Shown: positions 46,751-55,728, counted from the stretch's first letter. The stretch: 64,000 nucleotides of DNA from Streptomyces sp. B21-105 (GCF_036898465.1 NZ_JARUMJ010000001.1:2480001-2544000); one strand, 5' to 3'. Program-made: numbers and translations. Notes: generated by a model from the letters alone, not told the origin.

Positions 46751-48703
46751 GGGGGCGGCCAGGTTCGCCTGCGCGGCGGGAGGCAGGGAGGGCGCCGGGC
46801 CGGGCAGCCCCACCCGTGCGCTGCCCACCGCGAGTTCACCGAGGAGCCCGGTGAGGCGCTCGCGGTGCCGGGAGGTGAGCCGTCCCGTGTCGTCGAGGTG
46901 GACCGCGCAGGCCGTCGTCGTGTCGACGAGCCGTTCCAGGACGGCTGCGACCTCGTCCGTGCCCTCCGTGTGCCGGGCGAGCGCGGGCAGTTCGTGGGCC
47001 GCGAGAGCGATGGCGGTGCGAGCCTCGGAAAGCGTGCGGTAGGCCTCGCGGCGCAGCGTCCAGCGGACGGCGCGGTCGTCGTCTCCGTCGAGAACGGGGC
47101 CGTCGTCGACGCCATCGAGGGCGGGGCCGTCGCCGACACCGCCGAGGACGTGGGCGAGGTAGGTGTACGCGGCGTCCGCGGCCGCGGCGAGCTGGGCGCG
47201 CACCTGACCGCCGCGCTCCTCCGGCATCGGCAGATGCCCGACGATCAGCACGATCGCGCAGGCCAGCAGGGTCTCCGCGATCCGGCTGACCGACGCCTGC
47301 GGCTCCCCGCCGACCATCACCAGCGCCAGTACGAGGACGGTGGCGACGGCGGTCTGCGCGGCGAAGTGCCGGATGGCGACCGGTATCAGCGCACCGCAGA
47401 CGGCGACCAGCGCGACCAGTCCCTCCGGCCGGGGCAGCACAGCGGCGAAGCCGGCGAAGAGCACCGCACCGAGCACGGTCCCCGCCGCCCGGCACAGCAC
47501 CCGGGACACCAGGGGCCCGAGGTCGGGTTTCACCAGGAAGACAGCGGTGGCGGGCAGCCAGTACCAGTGCGGGTGCCGCCCGTACCCGTGCGAGTGGTAG
47601 AGGGCCTGGGCGACGGCGACGCCGGCCCCGAAGGATAGGGCGACCCGCAGGCCGTACTCGCGGCCGCCCGCCCCGAACGCGGCGCGCACCAGGTCGCGTG
47701 CGCCGCGCCGCCGGGTGTGCAGGTCGCTCCCGCGCCCCTGGTCGAAGGCGTCGGCGGCGTGCAGCAGGGCGTCGTCGAGGGCGCGCAGCGCGGGGGCGGA
47801 CCGGGAGGGCGCCGGCAACGGACCGGGGTGCGTGTTCCGGCGCACCGCGTCGGCGAGCCGCCGGGGTCCGGCCGAGGCCCGCTCCGAGAGCGGTTCCCCG
47901 CTCCAGGCCAGCGCGGTCGCGGCCTCGGCGAGCGGCAGCGCGGCGGCGTACTGGGCGTGCAGCCGCCGCTCGACCGCGGAGCCGGCCCGGCGACGCAGCC
48001 GGGGGCCGGCCAAAGCGTCCTGGGCGTGGTCGAGGGCGGCGGTGAGCGCGGCCCGGAGCTCGGTGGCGCGGCCCGTGCCGACGGTGTCGAGCAGCTCCGC
48101 GACGGCGTCGTAGACGCGGGCCACCGCGTCCCGTTCCCCGTCGAAGCGGAAGTCGCCGGTCAGCGCGCCCGGCGTGGGGAGCGCGAGGCGTAGCGCCAGC
48201 AGCCAGCCCGCCCCTGCGAGGTAGGCCAGAGCGCGCGTCCATCCCGCTTCGGGCAGCGGCATCCCCGCCCCGACCGCCGCGCCGACCAGCAACTGCGTGC
48301 CCGCCGCGGAGGCGACCGGCCCTATGGCGCTCATACCGCCGGCGAGGAGCCCGAGGCCGGTGAGGACCGCCGTCAGCGCGACGGCCCTCAGCTGCTCCCC
48401 GCCGTACGTGCCGACGCACAGTCCCGCCGCTCCGGCGAGCGCGGGCGCCCCCAGCCGTTTGACGGAGGCCCGTCGGCTGCCGGGCCGGTCGTTGATGCCG
48501 GCCAGCATGGCGGCGATGGCGGCGACGACCCCGAGGGAGATCTGGCCGACGAGCAGGGCGGCCAGGAGGAGCGGGCCGGCCGACAGCGCCCCACGGGTGA
48601 CCGCGCTCCACGGCACCGGTCCGCGCTGGGTGCGCAGAGCGTGGGAGAGCCAGGGCGGCAGAACGGAATGTGCGCGAGCGGGAAGGTGCGGGCGCGGGAA
48701 CAC
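46745..48703 (-). CDS. FUSC-family integral membrane exporter
   Basis: A 652-residue protein with two sets of about five hydrophobic helices (residues 35-180 and 360-490), separated by a soluble domain rich in Ala/Arg/Leu. The second set carries the FUSC-like core YWLPATAVFLVKPDLGPLVSRVLCRAAGTVLGAVLFAGF. FUSC proteins resemble aromatic acid exporters of the AaeB/YccS type. The substrate is unknown. The GTG at 48703 has AGGAG at close spacing. No membrane-fusion partner gene is adjacent, as expected in a Gram-positive. Confidence 0.9.
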   Translation of the reverse strand: MFPRPHLPARAHSVLPPWLSHALRTQRGPVPWSAVTRGALSAGPLLLAALLVGQISLGVVAAIAAMLAGINDRPGSRRASVKRLGAPALAGAAGLCVGTYGGEQLRAVALTAVLTGLGLLAGGMSAIGPVASAAGTQLLVGAAVGAGMPLPEAGWTRALAYLAGAGWLLALRLALPTPGALTGDFRFDGERDAVARVYDAVAELLDTVGTGRATELRAALTAALDHAQDALAGPRLRRRAGSAVERRLHAQYAAALPLAEAATALAWSGEPLSERASAGPRRLADAVRRNTHPGPLPAPSRSAPALRALDDALLHAADAFDQGRGSDLHTRRRGARDLVRAAFGAGGREYGLRVALSFGAGVAVAQALYHSHGYGRHPHWYWLPATAVFLVKPDLGPLVSRVLCRAAGTVLGAVLFAGFAAVLPRPEGLVALVAVCGALIPVAIRHFAAQTAVATVLVLALVMVGGEPQASVSRIAETLLACAIVLIVGHLPMPEERGGQVRAQLAAAADAAYTYLAHVLGGVGDGPALDGVDDGPVLDGDDDRAVRWTLRREAYRTLSEARTAIALAAHELPALARHTEGTDEVAAVLERLVDTTTACAVHLDDTGRLTSRHRERLTGLLGELAVGSARVGLPGPAPSLPPAAQANLAAPI

Positions 48704-48943
48704 GGAGCTCCTGTCGGGGCGAGGGCGGGGTGCGCCTTCGGGCGACGGTGGCCGGGGCGGTCAGCGGTGAGCTGCGGTGTCCACGGTAGGTGGTGGTTCT
48801 GTGCGGAGCGGGACCGTTGCGTTGCGAGGAGGTGACGGCTGTGGCCGGTCCCGGGTTCTTTATGAACGCAACGCCCGAAGAGCGCCGCTCGTGCCGAAAC
48901 GGGACGCCCGTCCGTTCTCTTGCCCCATCTGCGCCTCTGCCGG

Positions 48944-49327
48944 TCAGCACTCCCACAGGTTCCGGTGACGGTGGCGGGTCGGCGGATGATCCAGTTCCTC
49001 GGCCGTTGCGAGGAGTTCGCCGGAGGGGGCCGCACGCAGACGGTTGCGGGCGGTCGAGCGGAAGACGGCCAAGGCCGCGCGGGCACGACTCTCGTAAGGG
49101 CCGTCGACCTGCGCGTTCAGGCTCCGGGGAAAGGTGCGGGCGCGGAACGCCCGGACCAGCGGTACGGGCGTCGGACGCCGCCGCTCACACCGTGCGCGAC
49201 ACAAGTCCGCCGCTGTGTAACGGAGTTCCACGAGGCAGTGACCGGTGACGAGGCGCCGGCTCCCGGCGGGCAGGTGCAGGGGCTCGACGCGATGTCGGGG
49301 ACGGACGTGATGAACGGTTCGGGACAT
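48944..49327 (-). CDS. Conserved small Arg/His-rich hypothetical protein
   Basis: A 127-residue basic protein beginning MSRTVHHVRPRHRVEPLHL and later VELRYTAADLCRARCERRRPTPVPLVRAF, DGPYESRARAALAVFRSTARNRLR and ending HHPPTRHRHRNLW-like sequence. The pattern (TVHHV..., ELRYTAA..., PPTRHRH) recalls a family I have seen in Streptomyces genomes without assigned function. AGAAGG is just before the ATG at 49327. The 240-bp interval 48704-48943 holds the FUSC promoter region and no gene. Confidence 0.6.
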   Translation of the reverse strand: MSRTVHHVRPRHRVEPLHLPAGSRRLVTGHCLVELRYTAADLCRARCERRRPTPVPLVRAFRARTFPRSLNAQVDGPYESRARAALAVFRSTARNRLRAAPSGELLATAEELDHPPTRHRHRNLWEC

Positions 49328-49556
49328 GGCAGACCTTCTGGGGCCCGCCGGAACTTCCGGCGTGGCCGCTAGAAGTCCGCCGCGGCGAATCGGCCCGGTT
49401 CCTTGCAGCGCATGAGAGGAAGCCTGGCGAAGACAGTCCGTTCTGTCCAACGGTTAAACCGACGAGGGGTGAGAGGCGAGAGGCGATTGTCAGTGGTCCG
49501 CGCTTCAATGGGAGTCGTCACAGAGCGTCACGAATCGAGTGCAGCGGGGAGTCGCC

Positions 49557-49847
49557 ATGAAGGGACATGAGGAGTCCGGGGGACGCAGCGAGGAGAGCGA
49601 GTGCTGTCGGCCCTACGTGTCACTGGCCGGGCTGCGGATGAGGGGATGGACGGGTCCGCTGCTGCACCGGCTGCTGGGACCGCCGGACCGGCTCAGCGTC
49701 GATGCTCGCACGCGGGCCGCACCGCAGATACGCCTCTACCGCCTCGAGCGGGTGGAAGCGGCCGAACGCAGCGAGGAGTTCCGGAAGGGCCACGCCCCCC
49801 AGGCACCGGGACCCGGACACGGACCCGAACAGGAACCCGAACCCTAA
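49557..49847 (+). CDS. Small protein with a GWT...LLG.PD motif and a Pro/Gly tail
   Basis: The centre reads LAGLRMRGWTGPLLHRLLGPPDRLSVDARTRAAPQIRLYRLERVEAAERSEEFR, the pattern of a short actinobacterial domain that resembles excisionase-like winged helices (a GWT turn, an LLG.PD segment, then LYR.ERVEAAE). Such domains are usually fused to or beside other proteins; here it is alone. The last 15 residues, GPGHGPEQEPEP, come from GGACCC-type DNA repeats. The ATG at 49557 has GGGGAG upstream. 49328-49556 holds no gene. Confidence 0.62.
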   Translation: MKGHEESGGRSEESECCRPYVSLAGLRMRGWTGPLLHRLLGPPDRLSVDARTRAAPQIRLYRLERVEAAERSEEFRKGHAPQAPGPGHGPEQEPEP

Positions 49848-49893
49848 TGCGGACACGGACCCGAATACGGACACGGACCCGGACCCGACATCG
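49809..49893. repeat. GGACACGGACCCGAA-type tandem repeat
   Basis: Units related to GGACACGGACCCGAA follow each other from the end of the small gene across its stop into the space before the racemase gene. They make the Pro/Glu/Gly tail of that protein. Confidence 0.7.
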
Positions 49894-49916
49894 AGGCGAG
49901 GTGACTCCGTGAGGAG

Positions 49917-50723
49917 TCAGCCGCCGCGCCGTTCCGGGGCGACTTCCGTGCCTCCCCCGGCGGGCCTCGACGCAGCGGGCGACGTCCCCGAGCCGTCCGT
50001 CCGTGCGGGCCGCCACGCCCTCCCCTTGGGCTCCGGTTTCGCGAAGCTCCCTGCTCGGCTGGTCGTCAGGCCCAACCCGACCAGCCCCTCCGCCAACTTC
50101 ACCGCAGCCCCCACCCCGTCCACTACCGGAAGGCCCAGCTTGTCCCCCACCACCCGTTGCAGGCCCGTCATCCCGGCGCACCCGAGGACCAGCACCTCGG
50201 CTCCCGCCTGCCGAGCGCGCTCGGCCGCGGCCAGGAAGGCCGCCTCCGTGCGCTCGGAGTCGCCGAGGTCGAGAACACCGAGCCCGGTGCCGACGACCGC
50301 GGCGCAGTTGCGGCCCACTCCGGCGAGCTCCAGGCTGTCCTCGATCTGGCCGCAGGAGCGCTCCAGCGTGGTCACCACCCCGTACCGGCGCCCGAGCAGA
50401 CATGCCAGATGCGCCGCCGCCTCGGTGATGTCGACGACGGGCACGTCGACCAACTCACGCACGCCCTCCCGTCCGTGCTCGCCGAAACCGGCCATGACGA
50501 CGGCGTCGTAGGCCGGTCCGGCATAGGTCCGCAGCGCGTCCATGACCGCCGCCGCGGAGAGATAGCTGTCCAGCCAGCTCTCCGCCGACTCCGGCCCCCA
50601 CGCGGGGGTCAGACCGGTCACGGCGGTGCCCGGGCCTGCCGCGGCCCGGGCGCCTCGCACGATCTCCTCGGTCATCTCCCGCGTGGTGTTGCAGTTGGTG
50701 ACGACGATCCGCACGTTCCGCAC
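49917..50723 (-). CDS. Asp/Glu/hydantoin racemase-superfamily protein
   Basis: A 268-residue member of the Asp/Glu racemase fold: MRNVRIVVTNCNTTREMTEEI at the N-terminus, DAVVMAGFGEHGREGVREL near residue 75-90, VPVVDITEAAAHLACLLGRRYGVVTT, and VLVLGCAGMTGLQRVV near 178-192. The second catalytic Cys (C182) is present. The first Cys, normally in a CFGDPG-like motif, is Gly79 here. True racemases need both, so it may be a decarboxylase or isomerase-like relative. The GTG at 50723 starts five bases after the NCS1 permease stop, so they are co-transcribed. The last 40 residues are low complexity. Confidence 0.75.
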   Translation of the reverse strand: MRNVRIVVTNCNTTREMTEEIVRGARAAAGPGTAVTGLTPAWGPESAESWLDSYLSAAAVMDALRTYAGPAYDAVVMAGFGEHGREGVRELVDVPVVDITEAAAHLACLLGRRYGVVTTLERSCGQIEDSLELAGVGRNCAAVVGTGLGVLDLGDSERTEAAFLAAAERARQAGAEVLVLGCAGMTGLQRVVGDKLGLPVVDGVGAAVKLAEGLVGLGLTTSRAGSFAKPEPKGRAWRPARTDGSGTSPAASRPAGGGTEVAPERRGG

Positions 50724-50728
50724 GCTCG

Positions 50729-52207
50729 TCAGACCTCCACCGGCTTCTCAGCGACCGTCGCGGCCCCGGCCGTCCGCTCGTCGCGGCACAGCAGCACGTA
50801 GAGACCGGCGCCGAGGGCCGTCCCGATGAACCAGGAGTAGGGAGCGACATCGCTGAACGTCTTCACCAGCGCGAGGACCGCCGCGACCGCCGCGGAGGGC
50901 AGGAACGCCCACAGGGCGCGGGGGTTGACGCCCTTGCGGTAGTAGTACCGGGAGCCGGGCCGGCCGTCGAACAGCTCCTGCACGTCGACCCTGCCGCGCT
51001 TCACCCAGTAGTAGTCGACCATGATCACGCCGAACAGCGGGCCGAGGAAGGCCCCGAGGCCCCCGAGGAAGTAGTTGACGACGGTGGGGTTGGAGAAGAG
51101 GTTCCAGGGCGTGACGACCAGGGCCGCGACCGTACTGATCATGCCGCCGACCTTGAACGTGATCTTCTGTGGCCAGACATTGGCGAGGTCGTACGCCGGC
51201 GAGACGAAGTTGGCCACGATGTTGACGCCCATGGTCGCGATGGCGAAGGTCAGCGCACCCAGGACGAGCACCCAGGTGTTGCCGACCTTGGCGACCAGTT
51301 CCGCCGGGTCGGTGATGGCCTCGCCGAACACCTCCAGCGATCCTGCCGTCACGATCACGGAAACCACCACGAAGGCCGTCGAGTTCAGCGGCAGGCCCCA
51401 GAAGTTGCCGCGCCGGACCGTCCGGTAGTCGGGCGCGAAGCGGGAGAAGTCGCAGAAGTTGAGCATCAGCGTGCCGTAGGTGGCGAGGATCAGGCCGATC
51501 GCGCCGAACCACTGCCGCCACTGCTCGCCCACGGAGACCGGGTGCGGGGTGGAGGTGAGAGAGATGGTCCAGCCCGCCTTGGACAGCACCCACACCGCCA
51601 GCGCGATCATCACCAGCCAGATCGCCGGACCGCAGAAGTCCTGGAACTTGCGCACCGACTCCATGCCCCGGCTGATGATCAGCGCCTGAACCAGCCACAG
51701 GGACACGAACGACACCCAGCCGAGCGCGTCGAGGCCCAGGAACGAGCTGTGCGTCCAGGACTCGAGGCCCGGCCAGGCAGCCAGCAGCATCACGTTGACG
51801 GCGACGGAGGCGAGGTAGGTCTGGATCCCGTACCACATGATGGCGATCACGGCCCTGATGAGAGCCGGGATGTTGGCCCCCCAGATTCCGAAGCTGATGC
51901 GGCTGACGACCGGGAAGGGCACCCCGTGCCGCTGGCCGATCCTGCCCATCCAGTTCATGCCGACGTAGATGAGCACGAAGCCCACGAGGAGGGAGGTGAA
52001 GACCTGCCAGACGTTCATGCCGAGGACCAGGAGACCGGCGGCGAAGGTGTAGTTGCCGAGGTTGTGGACGTCCGACATCCACATGGCGAAGAGGTCGAAG
52101 ACCTTCCAGTTCCGCTTGTCGGCGGGTGCGAGGTCTTCGTTGGTGAGCCGGGGGTCGGGGACGAACGCTGGCGTGCCGGTGACTTCGGCGCTGTCGGCGA
52201 GGGACAC
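50729..52207 (-). CDS. NCS1-family nucleobase/hydantoin:cation symporter
   Basis: A 492-residue protein with 12 membrane helices of the Mhp1/PucI/FurD class. Diagnostic parts are RNWKVFDLFAMWMSDVHNLGNYTFAAGLL near the start, GIWGANIPALIRAVIAIMWYGIQTY (substrate-site region), MLNFCDFSRFAPDYRTVRRGNFWGLPLN, and FLGPLFGVIMVDYYWVKRGRVDV. These transport allantoin, hydantoins or purine bases. With the racemase-like gene it suggests uptake and use of a ureide or hydantoin. The GTG at 52207 has GGGAGG upstream. Confidence 0.92.
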   Translation of the reverse strand: MSLADSAEVTGTPAFVPDPRLTNEDLAPADKRNWKVFDLFAMWMSDVHNLGNYTFAAGLLVLGMNVWQVFTSLLVGFVLIYVGMNWMGRIGQRHGVPFPVVSRISFGIWGANIPALIRAVIAIMWYGIQTYLASVAVNVMLLAAWPGLESWTHSSFLGLDALGWVSFVSLWLVQALIISRGMESVRKFQDFCGPAIWLVMIALAVWVLSKAGWTISLTSTPHPVSVGEQWRQWFGAIGLILATYGTLMLNFCDFSRFAPDYRTVRRGNFWGLPLNSTAFVVVSVIVTAGSLEVFGEAITDPAELVAKVGNTWVLVLGALTFAIATMGVNIVANFVSPAYDLANVWPQKITFKVGGMISTVAALVVTPWNLFSNPTVVNYFLGGLGAFLGPLFGVIMVDYYWVKRGRVDVQELFDGRPGSRYYYRKGVNPRALWAFLPSAAVAAVLALVKTFSDVAPYSWFIGTALGAGLYVLLCRDERTAGAATVAEKPVEV

Positions 52208-52254
52208 GGGGCCTCCCTGGGCGAGGGAACGGAGGAGGAGGACTATGACCGGTC

Positions 52255-52270
52255 GTTTGGTATACCAAAC
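52255..52270. promoter_or_regulatory. 16-bp perfect palindrome, GntR operator candidate
   Basis: GTTTGGTATACCAAAC is perfectly symmetric and contains TGGTATACCA, the half-site type bound by FadR-subfamily GntR regulators. It lies between the divergent NCS1 permease (start 52207) and a GntR gene (start 52362). It would overlap the -35 of a minus-strand promoter (CATAGT at 52247-52242 as the -10 box), so repression of the permease-racemase operon and autoregulation are likely. Confidence 0.78.
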
Positions 52271-52361
52271 TGCGGACATGGTCCCGGCGTCAAGCGTTCT
52301 GACCGATGTCCGTCGCGTTACGGCCCGGTAAAAGCCCCCTCGCATCGGCGAGGATGGGTTC

Positions 52362-53027
52362 ATGACGAAGATCGAACCGCTCGGAGCGGTGCGCGAGCGG
52401 GTGTTGGGCACCCTTCGACAGGAGATCATCGCCGGCAGTCTCCGCCCCGGGGACCGGCTCGTCGAGCGTGAGCTGGCCGAACGGTTCGGCGTCTCCAGGG
52501 TCCCGGTGCGGGAAGCCATCCGGGCCCTGGTGGCCGAGGGCTTCGTCCTGTTCGAAACCCCGCGCCGTACCGTCGTCCGCCCCCTGAGCCCCGCCGACGT
52601 CAACGAGCTCTTCGAGCTGCGCGAGGCCCTCGAGGTCTACGCGGCCGGGCTCGCTGCCGCCCGCGCCACCCCGGAGGACCTCGCCGAGCTGCGCGAACTC
52701 CTGACACGCGCGGCAATGGCCACCGAAGCCGGGGACGCCGAGACGATCACCGACATCAACACCCGCTTCCACGACCGTGTCCTCGCCATGGCCGGCAACA
52801 CCTTGCTGATCTCGGTCATGGAACCCGTCGCCGGACGCCTGCAATGGCTCACCCGACGCAACGAGGAATGGCTCCAGCTCCTCACCGAGCACCAGGGGCT
52901 CTACGACGCCATCGCCTCCGGCGACCCCGACCGTGCCCGCACCCACGCCCTCCAGCACGTGCAGGCCAACTACCGCTCCACCATGCGGCACCTCTTCGGC
53001 GACGTTCACGAAGCCCCGTCGGCCTGA
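52362..53027 (+). CDS. GntR-family regulator (FCD domain)
   Basis: A 221-residue FadR-type regulator. Winged helix: RVLGTLRQEIIAGSLRPGDRLVERELAERFGVSRVPVREAIRALVAEGFVLFETPRRTVVR (about residues 12-75). The FCD ligand domain (about residues 80-215) shows the metal-binding Asp/His pattern in DINTRFHDRVLAMAGN, EEWLQLLTEHQGLYDAI and RARTHALQHVQANY. It is divergent from the NCS1/racemase operon over a matching operator and probably controls it. The ligand could be the transported ureide. Confidence 0.93.
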   Translation: MTKIEPLGAVRERVLGTLRQEIIAGSLRPGDRLVERELAERFGVSRVPVREAIRALVAEGFVLFETPRRTVVRPLSPADVNELFELREALEVYAAGLAAARATPEDLAELRELLTRAAMATEAGDAETITDINTRFHDRVLAMAGNTLLISVMEPVAGRLQWLTRRNEEWLQLLTEHQGLYDAIASGDPDRARTHALQHVQANYRSTMRHLFGDVHEAPSA

Positions 53028-53139
53028 ACCTTCCCGCCAAGGGCTCACCCGTCTCGGGCCACGGGGTCGCCACCCTCGGCCACCGACCGCGGACCACCGG
53101 TCACCCTTGACCGGCAGACGCGGCGGAGGCGGAGGCGGG

Positions 53140-53949
53140 CTACTCCGGTCCAGCCGCCCCCGCGGCCGTCCGGAGCACATCACGCAGCATCTCGGGGGTG
53201 AGCCGACCGGTGAAGGTGTTGCGCTGGCTGACGTGGAAGCAGCCGAAGAGATCGAGACCGTCACCGTCCTTCGGGCTCTCCAGTCGGACCCGCGTTCCAT
53301 GGGCGAACCCGGGCCGCGGCCGTGGCAGAACCCAGCCCGCCTCGGCGAACGCGGGCAGCGCGGCCTGCCAGCCGAAGGCGCCGAGCACCACTACCGCGCG
53401 CAATGTCGGCCTCAGCAGCCGCAGCTCCTGTACGAGCCAGGGCCGACAGGTGTCCCGCTCCCCCGGAGTGGGCCGGTTGGCCGGCGGCGCGCAGTGCACC
53501 GGCGAAGTGACCCGGACGCCGTACAGCTGCAGGCCGTCGTCGACGGAGACGGCGGTGGGCTGCGAGGACAGTCCCACCTCGTACAGCGCCTGGTACAGCA
53601 CGTCCCCGGAGCGGTCGCCCGTGAACATCCGCCCCGTACGGTTCCCGCCGTGCGCCGCCGGAGCCAGTCCGACGATCAGCAGCCGTGCGTCGGCCGGACC
53701 GAACCCGGGAACGGGCCGCCCCCAGTACGTCCAGTCCGCGAACGCCGCCCGCTTCTCACGCGCCACCTCCTCACGCCATGCCACCAACCGAGGACATGCG
53801 CGACACCCCGCGACACGCCGGTCGAGCTCGGCAAGGGCCGCCCCGGACCCACCGCACGGGCCGACAGGGACGGCAGCCCCGGCAGGGACGGCACCGGCAG
53901 AGCGACCGGAGCGAGCCTCAGGGGTGCCGGGATCGTCGGAGGCGTCCAT
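53140..53949 (-). CDS. udgB: Uracil-DNA glycosylase, family 5 (UdgB)
   Basis: The 269-residue protein has the family 5 signatures: CRACPRLVAWREEV and later cysteines for the 4Fe-4S cluster, GLAPAAHGGNRTGRMFTGDRSGDVLYQAL (motif I), SPVHCAPPANRPTPGERDTCRPWL, VVVLGAFGWQAAL, and HVSQRNTFTGRLTPEML (motif III). UdgB removes uracil and some oxidised bases in GC-rich organisms. The ATG at 53949 has GGTGGAGAC just ahead. The N-terminal 40 residues are low complexity. The gene overlaps nothing upstream but lies close to the DoxX gene. Confidence 0.92.
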   Translation of the reverse strand: MDASDDPGTPEARSGRSAGAVPAGAAVPVGPCGGSGAALAELDRRVAGCRACPRLVAWREEVAREKRAAFADWTYWGRPVPGFGPADARLLIVGLAPAAHGGNRTGRMFTGDRSGDVLYQALYEVGLSSQPTAVSVDDGLQLYGVRVTSPVHCAPPANRPTPGERDTCRPWLVQELRLLRPTLRAVVVLGAFGWQAALPAFAEAGWVLPRPRPGFAHGTRVRLESPKDGDGLDLFGCFHVSQRNTFTGRLTPEMLRDVLRTAAGAAGPE

Positions 53950-53995
53950 GTCTCCACCGTAAGTCCGAGCCGAGCAATCCCTGGGGTCCTCTCCG

Positions 53996-54442
53996 TCACA
54001 CCCAGCGTCGTCCACGCCTCAGCAGCCTCGCGTTCGACTCGCGTCGGGTCCAGGCGATGAGCGCGAGCGGCACCAGCAGGATCAGCGGTGTCACCGCGTT
54101 CTGCCCGCCGAAGAGCGTGACCTGGACGACGAACGCGCCCACCATCAGCGCCCCCAGACCGATCGCCGCCACAGACTGGAGGACCGGGATCAGCAGGGCT
54201 ACCGCGCCGGCGAGTTCGAGGGCGCCGATGGTGTACATGCCCGCACTGCCCCAGCCGATCGTGTCGAAGACCTCGGAGGCCGACGGGTGCGCGATCAGCT
54301 TCGGAAGTGCGCTGGCGACCCCGTAGAACAGCGCGAGGATCACCTGGAGGCCCCGCAGAGCGATCCGCGCGCGGCGGCCCGCGGTGGGAGGAGCGGAGGG
54401 GGAGTCGGTCGCGGCGGCGAGCGAAGCGGTGGTCTCGGGCAT
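53996..54442 (-). CDS. DoxX-family membrane protein
   Basis: A 148-residue protein with four membrane helices from residue 30. The pattern RIALRGLQVILALFYGVASALPKLIAHPSASEVFDTIGWGSAGMYTIGALELAGAVALLIPVL fits DoxX-like proteins. Its start has GGAGAACGCC upstream. It sits just upstream of udgB on the same strand, with 46 bases between its stop and the udgB start, so the two may be co-transcribed. Confidence 0.85.
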   Translation of the reverse strand: MPETTASLAAATDSPSAPPTAGRRARIALRGLQVILALFYGVASALPKLIAHPSASEVFDTIGWGSAGMYTIGALELAGAVALLIPVLQSVAAIGLGALMVGAFVVQVTLFGGQNAVTPLILLVPLALIAWTRRESNARLLRRGRRWV

Positions 54443-54607
54443 GGCGTTCTCCTCTGGTGAGCGGTGCGTCGTGGCGTCACGGCCTGTCGCAGAGGTAGAC
54501 CGACCTCCGGCACCCGACTCATCGCCTCACACCAGGTTTTCCCGCCCGCCCGGCTTCCCTCCTGCCCCGCCGGTCTCCTTTCCGGGCTCGCGACTCCTGT
54601 CCTGTCG

Positions 54608-55303
54608 TCAGTCCGTCATCGGCACCGCCCGCACCCAGACCCTGTCCTCCGTCAGGTATCTGTCCACCCTGAGGCCGGCTTCGGTCAGGGCCTCCTCGAA
54701 CTGTTCTCGGGTCAGGGGCCGGGACAGAAAGGTCTGTGTCCAGACGGCGTCGGGGAACTCGTACTCCGCGTGTACGGCGTGGACGCCGTCCTCCGTGGGC
54801 TCGGCCGAGACGATCCGGGTTGTGAAGCCGCTCGGGTCGACCCGCTGGCGGGGCAGATCGGTGTGGTAGTCCTCGCCCTCGCGTTGGATCAGCACGCATC
54901 CGCCCTCGGCGACGTGGCGTAAGCAGGTTCGCAACATCCCGCGCCGGACTGCGACGTCTCCGCTGTGCACGAGGAACGAGGCGAGCATGACCACGTCGAA
55001 CGTCTCGCCCAGGTCGAGATGCTCGATCGGGCCGCATATGGTGCGTGCGCCGCGGACGCGTTCCAGCATCTCAGCGGATTCGTCGACTGCGGTGACGGTG
55101 AATCCTCGCTCCAGCAGAGCGTGGGTCACTCGTCCGACACCGCTGCCGAGTTCCAGGATGCGGGCGCCGGCAGGCCCCGCCGCAGCGATGATGTCTGGCT
55201 CGTTCCCTACCGGGAGCCGGGTGTAGAACTCGACCGCGCAGCCGTCCGGCGTGATCGCACCGGGGCCGGTTCCCTTGTATCCGTCGCGCATTTCTCGTGT
55301 CAT
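54608..55303 (-). CDS. Class I SAM-dependent methyltransferase
   Basis: A 231-residue methyltransferase with motif I ILELGSGVGRVTHALLERGFTVTAVDES near residue 48-75, GPIEHLDLGETFDVVMLASFLVHSGDVAVRRGMLRTCLRHVAEGGCVLIQRE (motifs II and III), and an EFPDAVWTQTFLSRPLTREQFEEALTEAGL end. It is of the Methyltransf_25 type. The substrate is unknown, and neighbours give no clue. Confidence 0.88.
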   Translation of the reverse strand: MTREMRDGYKGTGPGAITPDGCAVEFYTRLPVGNEPDIIAAAGPAGARILELGSGVGRVTHALLERGFTVTAVDESAEMLERVRGARTICGPIEHLDLGETFDVVMLASFLVHSGDVAVRRGMLRTCLRHVAEGGCVLIQREGEDYHTDLPRQRVDPSGFTTRIVSAEPTEDGVHAVHAEYEFPDAVWTQTFLSRPLTREQFEEALTEAGLRVDRYLTEDRVWVRAVPMTD

Positions 55304-55461
55304 ACCCGTCCAACGGGCGGGTGGCCGAGGGCCGTTCCCGCCCCCCGGCGGTTCACTCGTACGAGGAATGGCCCGCTGTTCGAGCGCGTCTGTGGGGGCG
55401 AGGGAGCCTGTGGAGGACGTCCGGGCAGTGGAGTACGTTGAGGTGAGGAGCCGTGATCGGG

Positions 55462-55728
55462 ATGCGTACGGGCAGTGAGCCGACGACAGCGCGCAGTGCG
55501 CTGCGGATGCGTCTGTGGCTGTCCCTGTGGGGACTGGCCTGGGCCGTCTTCGGGACGGCCGCGTTCGCCTTGGTCGGACGCCCGGGGTGGGCGGCGGCGT
55601 GCGGGGTGCTGTGGCTGGTGATCACCGTCGACCTGGCGGTCGTCCTCAGACACCTGCGGCAGGGCCCCCACTACCAGCCGGGCCGGGACGTTCCCCCGTA
55701 CCCGCCGCCCGATCCCCCTCCGCGGTGA
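55462..55728 (+). CDS. DUF6343-family small membrane protein
   Basis: An 88-residue protein: RTGSEPTTARSALRMRLWLSLWGLAWAVFGTAAFALVG, then a second helix and a Pro-rich C-terminus (PYPPPDPPPR). Two membrane helices and the SEPTTARSALRMR lead fit DUF6343 proteins found in Streptomyces. The ATG at 55462 has GAGGAG about 11 bases upstream; a GTG at 55453 is in frame but too close to that site. Confidence 0.82.
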   Translation: MRTGSEPTTARSALRMRLWLSLWGLAWAVFGTAAFALVGRPGWAAACGVLWLVITVDLAVVLRHLRQGPHYQPGRDVPPYPPPDPPPR

